64,000 bases of DNA from positions 39,151 to 103,150 of the forward strand of contig BCAA01000011.1 of the NCBI GenBank assembly GCA_001305115.1. Direction: 5' to 3'. The translations under genes were made by a program, and so were the position numbers. This DNA is from Clostridia bacterium UC5.1-1E11 (GTDB lineage: Bacteria > Bacillota > Clostridia > Oscillospirales > Acutalibacteraceae). This document shows positions 26,881-37,365 of the stretch, in pieces; the first letter of the stretch is position 1; each line of letters opens with the position of its first letter. The notes beneath the pieces are model-generated. The model was not told where the DNA came from and made no database searches. It was given only the letters and a program-made list of their open reading frames with translations.

Positions 26881-27842
26881 TGTGCAGGGAAAGGACATCA
26901 CAGGGGATAAGAGAAGAATTATTGCTATTGTGGAAGGCGGACAGAGTACGGCGTCAATTTTACGACGCATCACAGAAACTGGAGGGCCATTTTCCACTGT
27001 CATGGCTGCAGAGAAGACAAGGCGCTGTCGCTGGATTTCTGGCAGAGGCTAGTTGACTAGCTGGACAAGTTAAACCGGGGGCCGATGAGATCTTACAGAA
27101 AGAACTGCCCGCGGAAGGCTTCTCGATCTGCCTTTTCACCGATGTGATGTTGGATAAGGACGGGAAGTACGGGGCCTTGGCCCTAAGAAATGATGTAGGG
27201 GAGATCTATCTGCCTGGTGGCCCTTAACGAGCAATGAAAGCCAAACCCCGAAGTCATCTGCGAAACCTATTGACCCTTGTTCGATGCTTTGAGAGAGGAA
27301 GTAAGAGGCGGACGGTGGGCGAATTCTTTCCTGCTGGGTGTAATGCTGATTGTAGTAAACATCAGGGCCTTGCGGTGAATCTGTAAAGGGGTATGGGACA
27401 CCTTTTGGTGAATTCACACTTGGAATGAGGGACACTGATCCCTCAGGAAGGTCCGGATTCCATCCACGGCTGGTCTGAAATGATTGCAGACACAGAGATT
27501 GGATTTTAATTATTTTGAATACATAAGAACTTTCGTCAGTGAATTTGGGTTTTATTCGTTCTATCATTTGATACTGACGAGAATATCTTTCAAAAGCGGA
27601 AAAACAAGTTGTAAAGAACTCTGAGGAATTTGGATTGCAGTATGCTCCATCCTAAATGGAGGAACTTTCAATAGCTATTTTATGATGGAATAGAATGGAG
27701 CCTGCACTTTCAGGTTTGTCCCTTTCCCGCAGGGGGACTGTTGGGGCATATCGTTGCGTTTTTGGGAGATACCCCTGTGCATGTAGATTATTTGTCAGAA
27801 GCGGAAGAAATAGAAGGACAATTTGTATAAGGAGGCCAAACA
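26881..27842 (+). pseudogene. relics of at least two genes
   Basis: No intact gene. 27081-27227 encodes ADEILQKELPAEGFSICLF, FTDVMLDKDGKYGALALRND and a PGGP end, clearly protein-like but without a start. 26920-27056 holds another short open piece (YDASQKLEGHFPLSWLQRRQ). 27676-27831 encodes the tail of a third (PAGGLLGHIVAFLGDTPVHV) ending just before the Shine-Dalgarno sequence of the next gene. Several intact genes were probably deleted here. Confidence 0.5.
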
Positions 27843-29330
27843 ATGTCAGACTTTGCGCAGATCACAGCGGATGCGCTGGATATTCTGAAATATGACGGAG
27901 CCGTACAGGACACCCTGGCGGAGCTTCGTGAAAATGGGGAGTGAAAATCCCGGCACTGCTGGATGAGCGGTTTGAAACGGTTGGCGTCCAATATATGAAG
28001 CTCTCCCACGAACAGGGCGTAGCCGCTCTGGGGCAGGAGCTCTCCACCTTCGGCTGGGCGCTCTATGACCTGGACGGGGAGGACATTTACCTCTTTGTCT
28101 TGATCCCCGAAGCAGAGCGGGAGGAGTTTGAGGCGTTTTGCAAACAGAGGGGACAGTATTGCCGACTGATGAAGCAGCCCCGGCGCAAGTGGGGGGACCA
28201 TGCCAAGGAGCAGGACCCCGGCGCGGTCATGCCCTGTGAGGAATACATCCTGGAAGACGAATATGACTATTTCTTCAACTCCCTGGCGGGGGACTTTGCA
28301 GCTGGAGTGTGGAAACCGCAAAATAGAGAGAACTGGCTGAACGGCTGCATAGCCGACCTTCGCCGCCGCCCGCCCCAGGTGACCCGGGCCAGAAGCCTGC
28401 CAGCTCTGTGCAGTCTCTCCTATTCCCCGGAGTTGGGCGTCTACGGCGCGGCCAGGAGCGGCGGCAGTGACATTGGACGGGCTTTGGTGGGGAAAAATCC
28501 GGCCAACCTGAACTGGTTTGAACCATCTCCCATTGCCTATGACGGCCCGCCCAGGTCTCTCCGGTGGATCGGAAATTCCCTCTGGGTGGGGGACCCCCAT
28601 AATGCCACCCGGATCGAACTGACCGATCGGGGCACCCGGAAGGACGTACAGAACTGGAGGCTGCCCAAGGACGATTGGAGCGGCAAGTACCACTGTGGTA
28701 TTGTAGCGGATGGTCTGGGCCGGGTGTACTTCTCCAACCAGTGGTATAAAGGAACCGTTTACCGTTGGGAGAATGGTCAGGTGACAGAGCATCCTTTCCG
28801 TCTGGACGGATACGACCATCTTTCAGAAGCAGTCCCCGTCCCCGGCACGGGATGTATCTATATGATCCACGGGGTCAGCGGCAAAGGGCGGATCGAGGAA
28901 TGTCTGCTGGAACTGGATATGGACACCGGGCGCTGCCGTATTGCCGCCTTGCCTGGAATGGGCGAGAATCTGAAGCTGCGCTGGTTTACCGAGAACTGGC
29001 TATTGGTACAGGGGAACGGGGAAATCCTATCCGATGACTTTGCCCAGCTCATCAACATGACCACGCGGGAGGTACTCCGCATTCGTCCGGGAATGTTCGG
29101 CGGCGAAAAAATGCAGCACATCGGAATGCTCACCGACGGTACCGTAGTCATTGTTACCCGGCGTGATCGAGTAGGGCCGGTGTTCCACTACCCCACCGAC
29201 TTCTGGGGATTTTTGCGGACGGCGAATAAGCCCCGCAAGATGGAACCCTGGCAGGAGTACCGGGAGGTGTACCCAGATCTGCCTTCTTTTTGCCGGGAGA
29301 GGAGTCAGAATCGCCGCAGGAGAGATGTGA
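27843..29330 (+). CDS. uncharacterised protein, probable beta-propeller C-terminal part, frameshifted
   Basis: ATG 27843 (after AAGGAGG) reads MSDFAQITADALDILKYDGAV, then TGA at 27939. The next frame continues VKIPALLDERFETVGVQYMKL and on. One G missing in the G4 run near 27935 accounts for this. The first 150 residues are alpha/beta. From about 200 the chain shows repeated strands (SLRWIGNSLWVGDP, YHCGIVADGLGRVYFSNQWY, LTDGTVVIVTRRDRV) like a propeller. If the T5 run at about 29287 has one extra T, the frame ends at TGATG, coupling it to the next start. About 495 residues. Function unknown. Confidence 0.6.
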
Positions 29331-31056
29331 TGACAGATCCGGTGCAGGACACCCGCTACTCCGTCCCCAGTTCGATCAGCTCTCTCAAGAGGAAAAACGG
29401 ACGCTGATGGAACGGCTGGCAGAGCGATATGACTTAAAATTTTTACGCCTGGAACTCTTTGACCGCTGGGGTCAGTGTTGCACTACCGGTGTTTTTGAAC
29501 GGGATGGCCGGGAGTTCATCTTCGTCCCCGGCGATACCGTCACCCTGGGCTGGGAACAGTTTGCTGTGGGGCTAAATCGAGAGGGGCAGGAGGAACTGAA
29601 CTACATTTTCCAAGAGATCGAATATGACGGTTCCCCGGAGCACTTTTTCCGAAAGGGAATGGCCCCAGTGCGGCAGGCAGCCATCGGCCCCATGCTGGTG
29701 GGCAGAGAATTGGAGGAGATCGGCTGGGAACCGGTGAATCTGGATGATCCACGGCTTCGCCCGGAGTGGCTGGAATCCTTTCGGGAATTTGCCGCCACCG
29801 GTCGGGACAGTCTTACGCTGGTGGGTCACGCCCGCTTTGAACGGAAAGAGGATATGTGGCAGGCATGGCTCTCCCATTCGGTGACCTATTCCCGCCTGCG
29901 GGAATGGCTTCGGCAGCAGGATTTCTCCCTGCCTACAGTGGATGAGTGGGCTTACCTCTGCGGCGGTGGATGCCGCACCCTGTTCCCTTGGGGTGATGGG
30001 TTGGACGGTGCTATGCACATCCACCATTTTGAAGAACAGGGCGGTGACGGCCCCTATGACATGGAAGAACCCAACTTCTTTGGCCTGTCCATCGGTTACG
30101 ACCCCTATATGAGGGAGGTGGTGGAGGCTGACGCTTTAACCACCTGTGGCGGGGACGGCGGATGTAATATCTGTGGCGGCATGGGGCCACTGTTGGGATA
30201 TCTGCCCTGTTCCCCTCACGCCAAGCCGGAGGTGCGGGAGGACGAGAAACTTAACAATGACTATGACTTCTTTCGGCCCATCATCCGGGTGGCGTTGGAA
30301 AACGGTTCGGAGCAGAAAGGAGAAAACGAGATGCCAACAACAGAATGGTTGAAACAATATGAAGCAATCAAGGACAGATTGTCCTGCAAGATCGACCTGG
30401 ATGCCTATTTCACAGAAAAGGTCATTGGGAATAGGATGGTGGATGTGCTGGAAATGGGCACAGTCCGCTTCCCTACGGGGATGGTCTTTGCGTGCGACCC
30501 GCTGGTGGAACTGGAGGACGCCAGGCCCTATCTCCAGACCATTCCCGCCGGGAACTACCCGTTACAGATCTGCGTGGTCCCAAGCGAGAAGTACGGAGAC
30601 CGTTATGCCTGCGTCAAGGTAGTGGTTAGCGGCCAAAAGCCGATCCAGTACGAGCTGGGCATGGTGGGCAATGAAGATCTGGATGGGAAACTGGAGGACG
30701 GTGATTTCTTCGGCTTCGGTGTGGACGCCGGTATGGGCTGTATTGCGGACATCCGGACGCAGGAAGCCTTCAAAGCCTACTGGGCCAAACGTCTGGATGA
30801 GGATGAGGACATCGACCCCTACAATGATTTGTTCTGTGACTTGCTGGAGGAGAACGCTAAAACACATCCCAAGTACCAGAGCGAGGGCGGCGACTGGCTC
30901 AACTGGACAGTGCCGGAAACAGACTGCGGCCTTCCCATTTTTGCCTCCGGCTGGGGCGATGGAGTCTACCCGGTATATTTCGGCTATGATGCCCAAGGCG
31001 AGGTCTGCGGAGTGTATATCCATTTTATAGATATTGCAGAGAGTTATGATGCGTGA
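29330..31056 (+). CDS. FGE-sulfatase-like domain fused in frame to DUF4241
   Basis: ATG 29330 (AGGAG upstream) gives MTDPVQDTRYSVP and then needs one extra C (C4 run near 29365) to continue as QFDQLSQEEKRTLMERLAE. Residues about 40-330 resemble a formylglycine-generating-enzyme/SUMF1-like domain (FSLPTVDEWAYLCGGG, FPWGDG). Cysteines needed for true FGE chemistry are not evident, so it is probably a binding domain. From 30331 the frame encodes a complete 241-residue DUF4241 domain (VRFPTGMVFACDPLVEL, PAGNYPLQICVV, FFGFGVDAGMGCIADIRT). AAAGGAG precedes the internal ATG 30331, suggesting two genes fused in frame or read separately. DUF4241 proteins are common in immunity-type loci. Confidence 0.7.
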
Positions 31057-31074
31057 TGGAGAGGAATAAACAAA

Positions 31075-31401
31075 ATGAAAGCATTTGATTCTAATTACCA
31101 GCTTCTGGATGAGATGTACGAGGACGAATATTTCCCCGATTTTTTGGTGGACAAGGTAAAAAACGAGCTTCAAAAGGTCATCGACCTATTGGAGAATGGC
31201 GAGACGGATACCGAGGCCGTGCAGGAAAAGTTGGACGAAGTGATCTGCGCCATCAACGACTTGCAGGATGAGTTCGACGAGAACGACAGCGAAATCGAGA
31301 CCGTGGCCCGGGACTGCATCGGGGAAACAGTGGCTTATATTCTGGAGCGGTTCGGCATCCCGATCGATATAGAGGAGGCTATCCGGGAGAGGGATTGGTA
31401 A
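31075..31401 (+). CDS. DUF5713 family protein
   Basis: A 108-residue acidic protein: LLDEMYEDEYFPDFLVDKVKNELQKVIDLLENGET, then VQEKLDEVICAINDLQDEFDENDSEIETVARDCIGETVAYIL. This matches the DUF5713 pattern as I recall it. ATG 31075 follows GGAGAGGAATAAACA. It starts 18 bp after the DUF4241 part. Small, acidic, single-domain and in a cluster, it looks like an immunity protein. Function not established. Confidence 0.75.
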   Translation: MKAFDSNYQLLDEMYEDEYFPDFLVDKVKNELQKVIDLLENGETDTEAVQEKLDEVICAINDLQDEFDENDSEIETVARDCIGETVAYILERFGIPIDIEEAIRERDW

Positions 31402-31414
31402 AGGAGGTACAGCA

Positions 31415-32377
31415 ATGACAGAATGGCCGAAACGGGCACGGACAGCGGACTGGGAAAAGGGTATCCTGATCCTGAACGGGGAGAAACAATTTGAGATCCC
31501 GGAACTGACCATGGAGATCATGGAGCGCTTGGCCAGATATACCCTGGTGGGCTTTCATGTGAAGGGATACCCGGTGACGGATGAGTTGCTTGCCCCACTT
31601 GTGGGGCTCAAGAATATAGTTAACTTCAGCGTGGAGGATGGGGCGCTCACCGATGCTTGTTTTCCCATCTTTGCCACCATGCCCAAGTTGCGTTACCTGC
31701 TGCTGGACGGCAATACCGCCATCAATGGCAGCGGCCTGTCCGCCCTGCGGGATTGCAAGATCGACCTCCTGGCCCTGAACCACACCGGGCTGGATGATGA
31801 CGGCCTTCTCCAGGCGGCCTCCATCCCCAAGCTCACCCACATCCAGATCGACTACACTGCAATTACCTATGAAGGTCTGCTGGCTATCGCCAGCAACAGC
31901 CGGATCGAACCCATCGTCCATGAGCAATTTACCAGGGAACAGATGGAATATTTCTCCCAGATACAGCGGGAGAAGGCCAAAAGGCCCATCGTTCTGGACG
32001 AGCAGGCGGTGAAGGAATGCCGCAGAGTCCTGTCTGCTTTCTTTGAGGAGATGACCGCATGGGAACAATATGCAGAGCAAGCCGAGTTTGAGGATGACCA
32101 GGTCATGCCCCACTTACTGGTGATCTGGAAAACCTATGTGAGTGAAAAGCCCCGTCCGGGTTACCGTCCTCTAAGCCTCTCATATAGCCTACATGGGACT
32201 TACAGCAGAGAGAAATTTGTTGATGCAGAACAGATCACCCGAAATAAACTTTACATCTACACCAGAGAGGAAGACACAGACTTTGAGCGCCGCTTTTTGA
32301 TGAAGCGGACGGACAACGACTGGAAGATCGATACAGTGCAGATGCGTCTGGACGGCTGGCAGCGGGTAGGATTATAA
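31415..32377 (+). CDS. leucine-rich-repeat protein with NTF2-like C-terminal domain
   Basis: 320 residues. About 55-165 are LRRs of ribonuclease-inhibitor type (LVGLKNIVNFSVEDGALTDA, LRYLLLDGNTAINGSGL, IDLLALNHTGLDDDG, LTHIQIDYTAITYEG). About 190-320 form an NTF2-like fold (VKECRRVLSAFFEEMTAWEQ ... FERRFLMKRTDNDWKIDTVQMRLDGWQ), as in NTF2-fold immunity proteins. ATG 31415 follows AAAGGAGGTAC, 13 bp after the DUF5713 gene. A role as a cytoplasmic immunity or target-binding protein is inferred from domains. Confidence 0.75.
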   Translation: MTEWPKRARTADWEKGILILNGEKQFEIPELTMEIMERLARYTLVGFHVKGYPVTDELLAPLVGLKNIVNFSVEDGALTDACFPIFATMPKLRYLLLDGNTAINGSGLSALRDCKIDLLALNHTGLDDDGLLQAASIPKLTHIQIDYTAITYEGLLAIASNSRIEPIVHEQFTREQMEYFSQIQREKAKRPIVLDEQAVKECRRVLSAFFEEMTAWEQYAEQAEFEDDQVMPHLLVIWKTYVSEKPRPGYRPLSLSYSLHGTYSREKFVDAEQITRNKLYIYTREEDTDFERRFLMKRTDNDWKIDTVQMRLDGWQRVGL

Positions 32378-32412
32378 AATAGCAGGATTGATGAAAGGGA
32401 GTGTATGGGTGT

Positions 32413-33012
32413 ATGCGCCGAATGGTCGATGAGCCTTATTTTACTCATAGTGCCTACAGCGCCCTCACCACCGGCATTCAGGTGAAATGCTCCAAATGTC
32501 ACGGTCCTGGGATTGTAACTGCGGATAAGGACTATGCCTATTTCCGCTGCTATAACTGCGGCCATCAGGAAATCCGCGAGCGGACGATTTACCGCTATGA
32601 TGTCCATAACCAATGCAGGAACTGCGGCCGGTATTACCGGATGGATATAAAAGATGAGGCAAAGCAGCACTTTCCGATGCTCCATGTGGCCTGCCCCCAC
32701 TGTGGGACCATGATGCCGGGCAAAGTACATAAAACAGCGGAAGCATACGCTTATATCGCTGAGATCAAGGACGGGAAGGAACCCTATTTCGGTCTGGAGC
32801 TGTGGTTCCTGACCTCCTTTCAGGGGAAACCGGTCTGGGCACTCAACCGAGAACATCTTGCCTATCTGATCGGCTATCTCAGCACCGATTTGAGAGAAAA
32901 ACCGTTCAGCATCCCAAGGAAAACTCAGGCTGATCACCTCCCGACCTTCATGAAAACCTCAAAGAACCGGAAGCGGATTGTGAAGTTGCTGAAGAAAATG
33001 CAGGAGAGATGA
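32413..33012 (+). CDS. double zinc-ribbon protein of unknown function
   Basis: 199 residues from ATG 32413 (AAAGGGAG upstream; other starts at 32401 and 32422 are possible). CSKC and CYNC form one ribbon, CRNC and CPHC a second. The C-terminal 75 residues (LELWFLTSFQGKPVWALNREHLAYLIGYLSTDLREKP, then a basic RKRIVKLLKKMQ tail) form a helical domain seen in many clostridial and enterobacterial proteins without known function. Nucleic-acid binding is plausible. Confidence 0.7.
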   Translation: MRRMVDEPYFTHSAYSALTTGIQVKCSKCHGPGIVTADKDYAYFRCYNCGHQEIRERTIYRYDVHNQCRNCGRYYRMDIKDEAKQHFPMLHVACPHCGTMMPGKVHKTAEAYAYIAEIKDGKEPYFGLELWFLTSFQGKPVWALNREHLAYLIGYLSTDLREKPFSIPRKTQADHLPTFMKTSKNRKRIVKLLKKMQER

Positions 33013-33014
33013 GG

Positions 33015-33256
33015 ATGGAACAGAAAGTAATTTACAACGGCCAAGTTCTTACCCTTACACGGTTTTGGGCGATGGGAGAGCCCTGGCTGTGGATCACGGA
33101 CCCCAGCAAATCGGAAGACCTAAAATGGAGTTTGTGGGCGGACATTCGGACGAATACGGCATCTTTTTGAAAAAACTGACCGAAACAGAACTGACGCAGA
33201 TCATTTCCCTGAAAGGCGCGCTGCTGGATATTAGGAAAGAACTGCGCCAAATCTGA
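33015..33256 (+). CDS. small uncharacterised protein, frameshifted
   Basis: ATG 33015 overlaps the Shine-Dalgarno region of the previous stop (GAGATGAGG). It reads MEQKVIYNGQVLTLT, and then one G is missing in CGGTTTTGGG (about 33061). The other frame continues LGDGRALAVDHGPQQIGRPKMEFVGGHSDEYGIFLKKLTETEL to 33256. About 80 residues. No family recognised. Confidence 0.5.
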
Positions 33257-34239
33257 CAAGCAAGGACAAAGTACCATAGCATTACAAAATAAGGACGCCA
33301 TGCCTTCCCCTGGCTGGCGCACCGGTAGATCGAGCGATGCTCCATCGGCTGGCGCATGGGCTATGGGGAGGATTCCGTAGTTCGGCTCAGCGATTGTCTG
33401 GATACCCTCTCATGCAGGAAGAACGGGCGGAATACCGCATACTGTTCCCAGAGCCGGGACCTGGAAGGGATGGTGGGACAATGAGGACACCGACAAGGCA
33501 CTGGATATGGAGAGTTCTGTGTGGATATTGGGCAGCCGGAGGGCTAGCCTGAGTACACCAGACAGTGCTTTCAACAGAAGTTTGCCGCCGAGCGAAAGTA
33601 GGAGCAGTGCCTGTTCTGGGGCCATCAGTTCTCTCAGGACGGCAGCATGATAAAGAGTTCCCTCAGCAAGTGGTGAATGGTGGACTTCTATGTCGAAGTT
33701 GACGCCTATCTCTGCATGGAGCAGTACATGATGGTCGACAAAGCGGAATTGTTTGGCGATCAGGGAATCCGGGGGCAAAGCCTCAAATGTAGCGCCCCCA
33801 AGTAGATCAAAACCCTGAGCTGCAAAATGGGGGCTTTGACCAGGCGGTGTGATATAAGGTTCAAATACTCCGTCGTACTCAACGGAAACTGGTGTGAATT
33901 CAGCCAGAAACGTTCGCCTCGGGAGTTCCTGCCCTCAATCGGGCACAGTGTGCTGGTAGAGGCCAACCCTTACAATAAATCTGAGGCATTCGACTATCGG
34001 CCAGTTCACCGGAGGCCCGGGGCCCGCAGAAGTGTCGGAGACAAAACCTTCTGAACTTTGTGCTGATGGAGGTGCGGGATGAGCTGCTCCGGGTGGCACA
34101 AAATCAAATGCTGTGCGACTGGAATACAGAGGTGTGAACCTTATGAATAAACAACATTGACGATAACAAAGGAGTGCGGAAACACTCCGTGAAAAACGAT
34201 ATGATAGAACAACCACAATAGATAAAGGAGGTATCATCT
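33257..34239 (+). pseudogene. gene relics between the zinc-ribbon and TPR-SuFu genes
   Basis: No intact gene. Short protein-like pieces occur: VDFYVEVDAYLCMEQYMMVD (33680-33804), then KYSVVLNGNWCEFSQKRSPR, FLPSIGHSVLVEANPYNK (33855-34053) and LNFVLMEVRDELLRVAQNQ (34053-34138). They are in different frames and lack starts. The last 60 bp carry AAAGGAGGTATC for the next gene. Confidence 0.45.
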
Positions 34240-37200
34240 ATGAGTTTGCTGGAACAATGCCAGAGGTGGAATGAAAACGACGAATTTCAGAAAATCATCG
34301 ATGCGTTGGAGGACATCCCTGCCGGGGAGCGTACGCCCGAAATGGACAGTGAGCTGGCCAGGGCATATAGCAATTTGGCAGAACCGGGGGATCGGGAGCT
34401 GTTCCAGAAGTCTATTGATCTGCTGGAACGCCACGAAGAATATTTTGAGGGCGACCACTGCTGGAATTTCCGCATGGGCTATGCCTATTACTATTTAGAC
34501 CAGGAGGGTCCTGCGCTGCGGTATTTTGAACAGGCGCTGGCGGCTCGTCCCGGCGACGAGGACACCCAGACATTCATCGACGATTGCCGCCGCCGGCTGG
34601 CCCTGCCCCAGTTTGAGAAGGACTTCCGGCAGAGGACGGAGGAAGCTTGGGCTGCTTTTGCTGGGATTGAAGCAGAGCTGCGCCATATAATGGACACCGA
34701 CGAAATGCGGGAGCGGGGCGAGGAGCTGATGGCAAAGTGCAGCGGTGCGCTGGAGATGGCTTTCTCTTCTCCTGCCTTTGAGTTGGGTTTCAACGGGGAA
34801 AAGTATGAACTGATCCTCACTGCCGAGGGACACAGGGCTGGACTGTTCCCCCTCACTTACTTCCAGCGTCATGCACCGGCATCTGTGCTGGAGCACTGGA
34901 ACATCCTAGTGGGGCGCCAAACGTCTGAGGGATTCTATCTCCGGGCGGGGGAAACAGAGATACGGCCAGAGGATGTGCAGGTCTGGATAGAGAAGAAGGA
35001 GGACCGGATCTCCCTGACCTTGTACTGCGAAAAGCTGCAGCCTCTTATGAAGGATGATGCAGAAAAAGCATGGTGGCTGGTCTACACGCTCACCGATCAG
35101 GTTTTGGGAGAGGTGTCCTCCATTGCGCTCATCAACGACTTAGAGGTTGTGGAGCAGCCCCAAGAGGGGGCGTCCGTCCTGCTGTCCTCTCTACCTAAAA
35201 CCCTCCGGGATATGGAATACACCCTTTGGGACGATGCCCAGGAATACCTGGACAATAGCTATATTGGCTATGAGCTGAAGCCGGTAGAGGACCCGGATGC
35301 CGACTGGCGGCTGGACATCTACACTGGTTCCGCTCGGTTACCGGTTCTCATTAACGAGTACATGAGCGCCGAGAGCAGCACCATGGATGACTACCAAAGG
35401 GACGGCATCGTAGCAGGCTTCTTGTGTTACCCCCTGGCTGGTTTTAAAGGAGAAAAGCGGGCAGAGCAGATCTTGCAGTTCCGGGATACCCTACAAGAAG
35501 CCATTCAGGAACATGCCGGAGATGATGCGGTCACCTTTCTGGGCGGGGCCACTGGTCTGTATTACGGGTATCTGGACTTCATCGCCTGGGATCTGCCTGC
35601 TGTGCTGGACGCGGCCAAGGAATTTTTTGCCGGCACCGAACTGACCTGGGGCGGCTTCCATGTGTTCCGCCGGGATGTGGGGGCGGTCCGCCTGTGGGAA
35701 CAGGAGGGAGAACCGGAAGTAGATCCGGAGACCGGTTCCCTGCTGTCGGCGGAGGATATTGAAACGCTGAGGTCCTTTGACGAAGGTATATCGGGCTATT
35801 TTGGGAAAATGCTCCAATGGCTGGACAACTTTATCGAGCAGGGCGTGCAGGAGAAGAAATTTACCCAAAGGCAGGCCCAGCAGGATCTCCAAATCGCCCT
35901 ATGGTACTCCTTCGCCTGCAACAATCTGGATGTGTACCGGTACTACTACAAGGCAGCCCAATGGATGAAGGATTCGGAGAAAAACGCAAAGGGCTGTGCC
36001 ATGTGGTACTACCGCTACTCGGTAGCCCTGATGTACTGCAGTCAGTTGGAAGAAGCGTTGGACTACGCGGAGCGGGGTATCCGGGAAGAGCCGGACTACC
36101 CATGGATCTGGCTGCAAGTGGGAAAGTTGCGGGCGCATTTTGGTGATAAAGCAGGTGCTTTAGAGGCAGTGGCCCACGGCCTTGCACTGGAACCCGGTGA
36201 TTATGAGTTCCTGACCTTGAAAAAAGAGATCGAGGACGGAGCACCACTGGAACAGATGGAGTACCACTGGATCAATCCCGATGCGGACCAAATCCTCCAA
36301 CAGGGATTGGACGAGGACGCCGACGATAAACAGCGCTCCATCTCCTGTATTACAGTGAATGAAGAAGGGCTGGAGCGTTTTTGGAGCATTTTTGGCCCGA
36401 AACCGGAACAGTACACTCCTAATGCACCTTTCACCCAGTTTCCCTATGCGGTGAGTGGTCATACCTTTGACCTCATGTTCCAGATGAACGAGGCCGGGAT
36501 GTCCAAGCTGTATACGGATTGGCTGGAACAGCTGAAGGGCTGGCTTCAGGATGGTCGTTGGCTGGAACGGAACCACCCGGACGGCAGAGCAGCAAAGTTA
36601 GACACCGTGCTGGTGGGGTTGGACTACCACATCGGCCTGCTCTATCAAATAACCGATAATGGACAGTACTTCCAGATCTTCCTGAACCCGGACGGAACGG
36701 AAAAGGAGGGGGCTTTCTGGTCCTCGGAGGAGGGTGGAGAACCGGAGCTTTATACCGGAGATGAGATATCTGCGGTGGAACAGCATATCGAAAGATACTT
36801 TGGAGAGTTCGACAATGTGTTCCATGAGCTCGTTTCACCGGACATCCATGTGGACATCTGTATTGTGCCTCCCAAAGATACGCGGGACTATTACACCTTG
36901 GTAACCATGGGAATGGGCGCTCACCGGATGAAGATACCAGAAGAGCTCTCCGCCAGCCATCTAGAGCGTGCGGAATTGGCGATTTGTTTGCCAAAAGATT
37001 GGAGGCTGGGGGAAGAGGATGAATGCTGGTATTGGCCGATCCGGCTGTTAAAGCAATTGGCTCGTTTACCGATGACCTATGATACGTGGTTAGGCTGGGG
37101 ACATACTGTGGATAATCAAGAACCATATGCGGCGAATACGGAATTACAAGGCGTTATACTGATTGATCCTCAAAATGTGGAGGATGGAGCGGAGAAAGCG

Positions 37201-37365
37201 GTACTTCCCAATGGGGATGCTGTCCATTTTTATCAAGTGATTCCACTTTATGCAGAAGAGATGGAATATAAAACATCGCACGATGCAGACGCACTGCTTG
37301 ACAAGATGGAGGGAATCAGCTTTTTGGTAGATACTGAACGCCCGAATGTTTGTAAATCCCGATGA
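34240..37365 (+). CDS. large TPR protein with C-terminal SuFu (suppressor-of-fused) domain
   Basis: An intact 1041-residue, acidic, cytoplasmic protein. An N-terminal TPR region (1-130: RAYSNLAEPGDRELFQKSID, YYLDQEGPALRYFEQALAARPGDE) leads into an uncharacterised module (170-560, perhaps DUF4026-like). A second TPR region covers about 575-665 (SVALMYCSQLEEALDYAERG). A SuFu-type domain spans about 845-1030: ICIVPPKDTRDYYTLVTMGMGAHRM, RAELAICLPKDW, YWPIRLLKQLARLPMTYDTWLGWGHT. Bacterial SuFu domains are known as immunity proteins against toxin effectors. ATG 34240 follows AAAGGAGG. The next gene overlaps its end by 20 bp. Confidence 0.8.
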   Translation: MSLLEQCQRWNENDEFQKIIDALEDIPAGERTPEMDSELARAYSNLAEPGDRELFQKSIDLLERHEEYFEGDHCWNFRMGYAYYYLDQEGPALRYFEQALAARPGDEDTQTFIDDCRRRLALPQFEKDFRQRTEEAWAAFAGIEAELRHIMDTDEMRERGEELMAKCSGALEMAFSSPAFELGFNGEKYELILTAEGHRAGLFPLTYFQRHAPASVLEHWNILVGRQTSEGFYLRAGETEIRPEDVQVWIEKKEDRISLTLYCEKLQPLMKDDAEKAWWLVYTLTDQVLGEVSSIALINDLEVVEQPQEGASVLLSSLPKTLRDMEYTLWDDAQEYLDNSYIGYELKPVEDPDADWRLDIYTGSARLPVLINEYMSAESSTMDDYQRDGIVAGFLCYPLAGFKGEKRAEQILQFRDTLQEAIQEHAGDDAVTFLGGATGLYYGYLDFIAWDLPAVLDAAKEFFAGTELTWGGFHVFRRDVGAVRLWEQEGEPEVDPETGSLLSAEDIETLRSFDEGISGYFGKMLQWLDNFIEQGVQEKKFTQRQAQQDLQIALWYSFACNNLDVYRYYYKAAQWMKDSEKNAKGCAMWYYRYSVALMYCSQLEEALDYAERGIREEPDYPWIWLQVGKLRAHFGDKAGALEAVAHGLALEPGDYEFLTLKKEIEDGAPLEQMEYHWINPDADQILQQGLDEDADDKQRSISCITVNEEGLERFWSIFGPKPEQYTPNAPFTQFPYAVSGHTFDLMFQMNEAGMSKLYTDWLEQLKGWLQDGRWLERNHPDGRAAKLDTVLVGLDYHIGLLYQITDNGQYFQIFLNPDGTEKEGAFWSSEEGGEPELYTGDEISAVEQHIERYFGEFDNVFHELVSPDIHVDICIVPPKDTRDYYTLVTMGMGAHRMKIPEELSASHLERAELAICLPKDWRLGEEDECWYWPIRLLKQLARLPMTYDTWLGWGHTVDNQEPYAANTELQGVILIDPQNVEDGAEKAVLPNGDAVHFYQVIPLYAEEMEYKTSHDADALLDKMEGISFLVDTERPNVCKSR

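Noticed and set aside
27788..28819. Minus-strand open frame of 343 codons in the accessory cluster
   Set aside because: Antisense to the 27843 gene, with a composition typical of a shadow frame and no recognisable domain.
29943..29950. GAGTGGGC in the FGE-like gene as a degenerate att core
   Set aside because: It is inside a conserved DEWAY coding motif and matches the core only partially.
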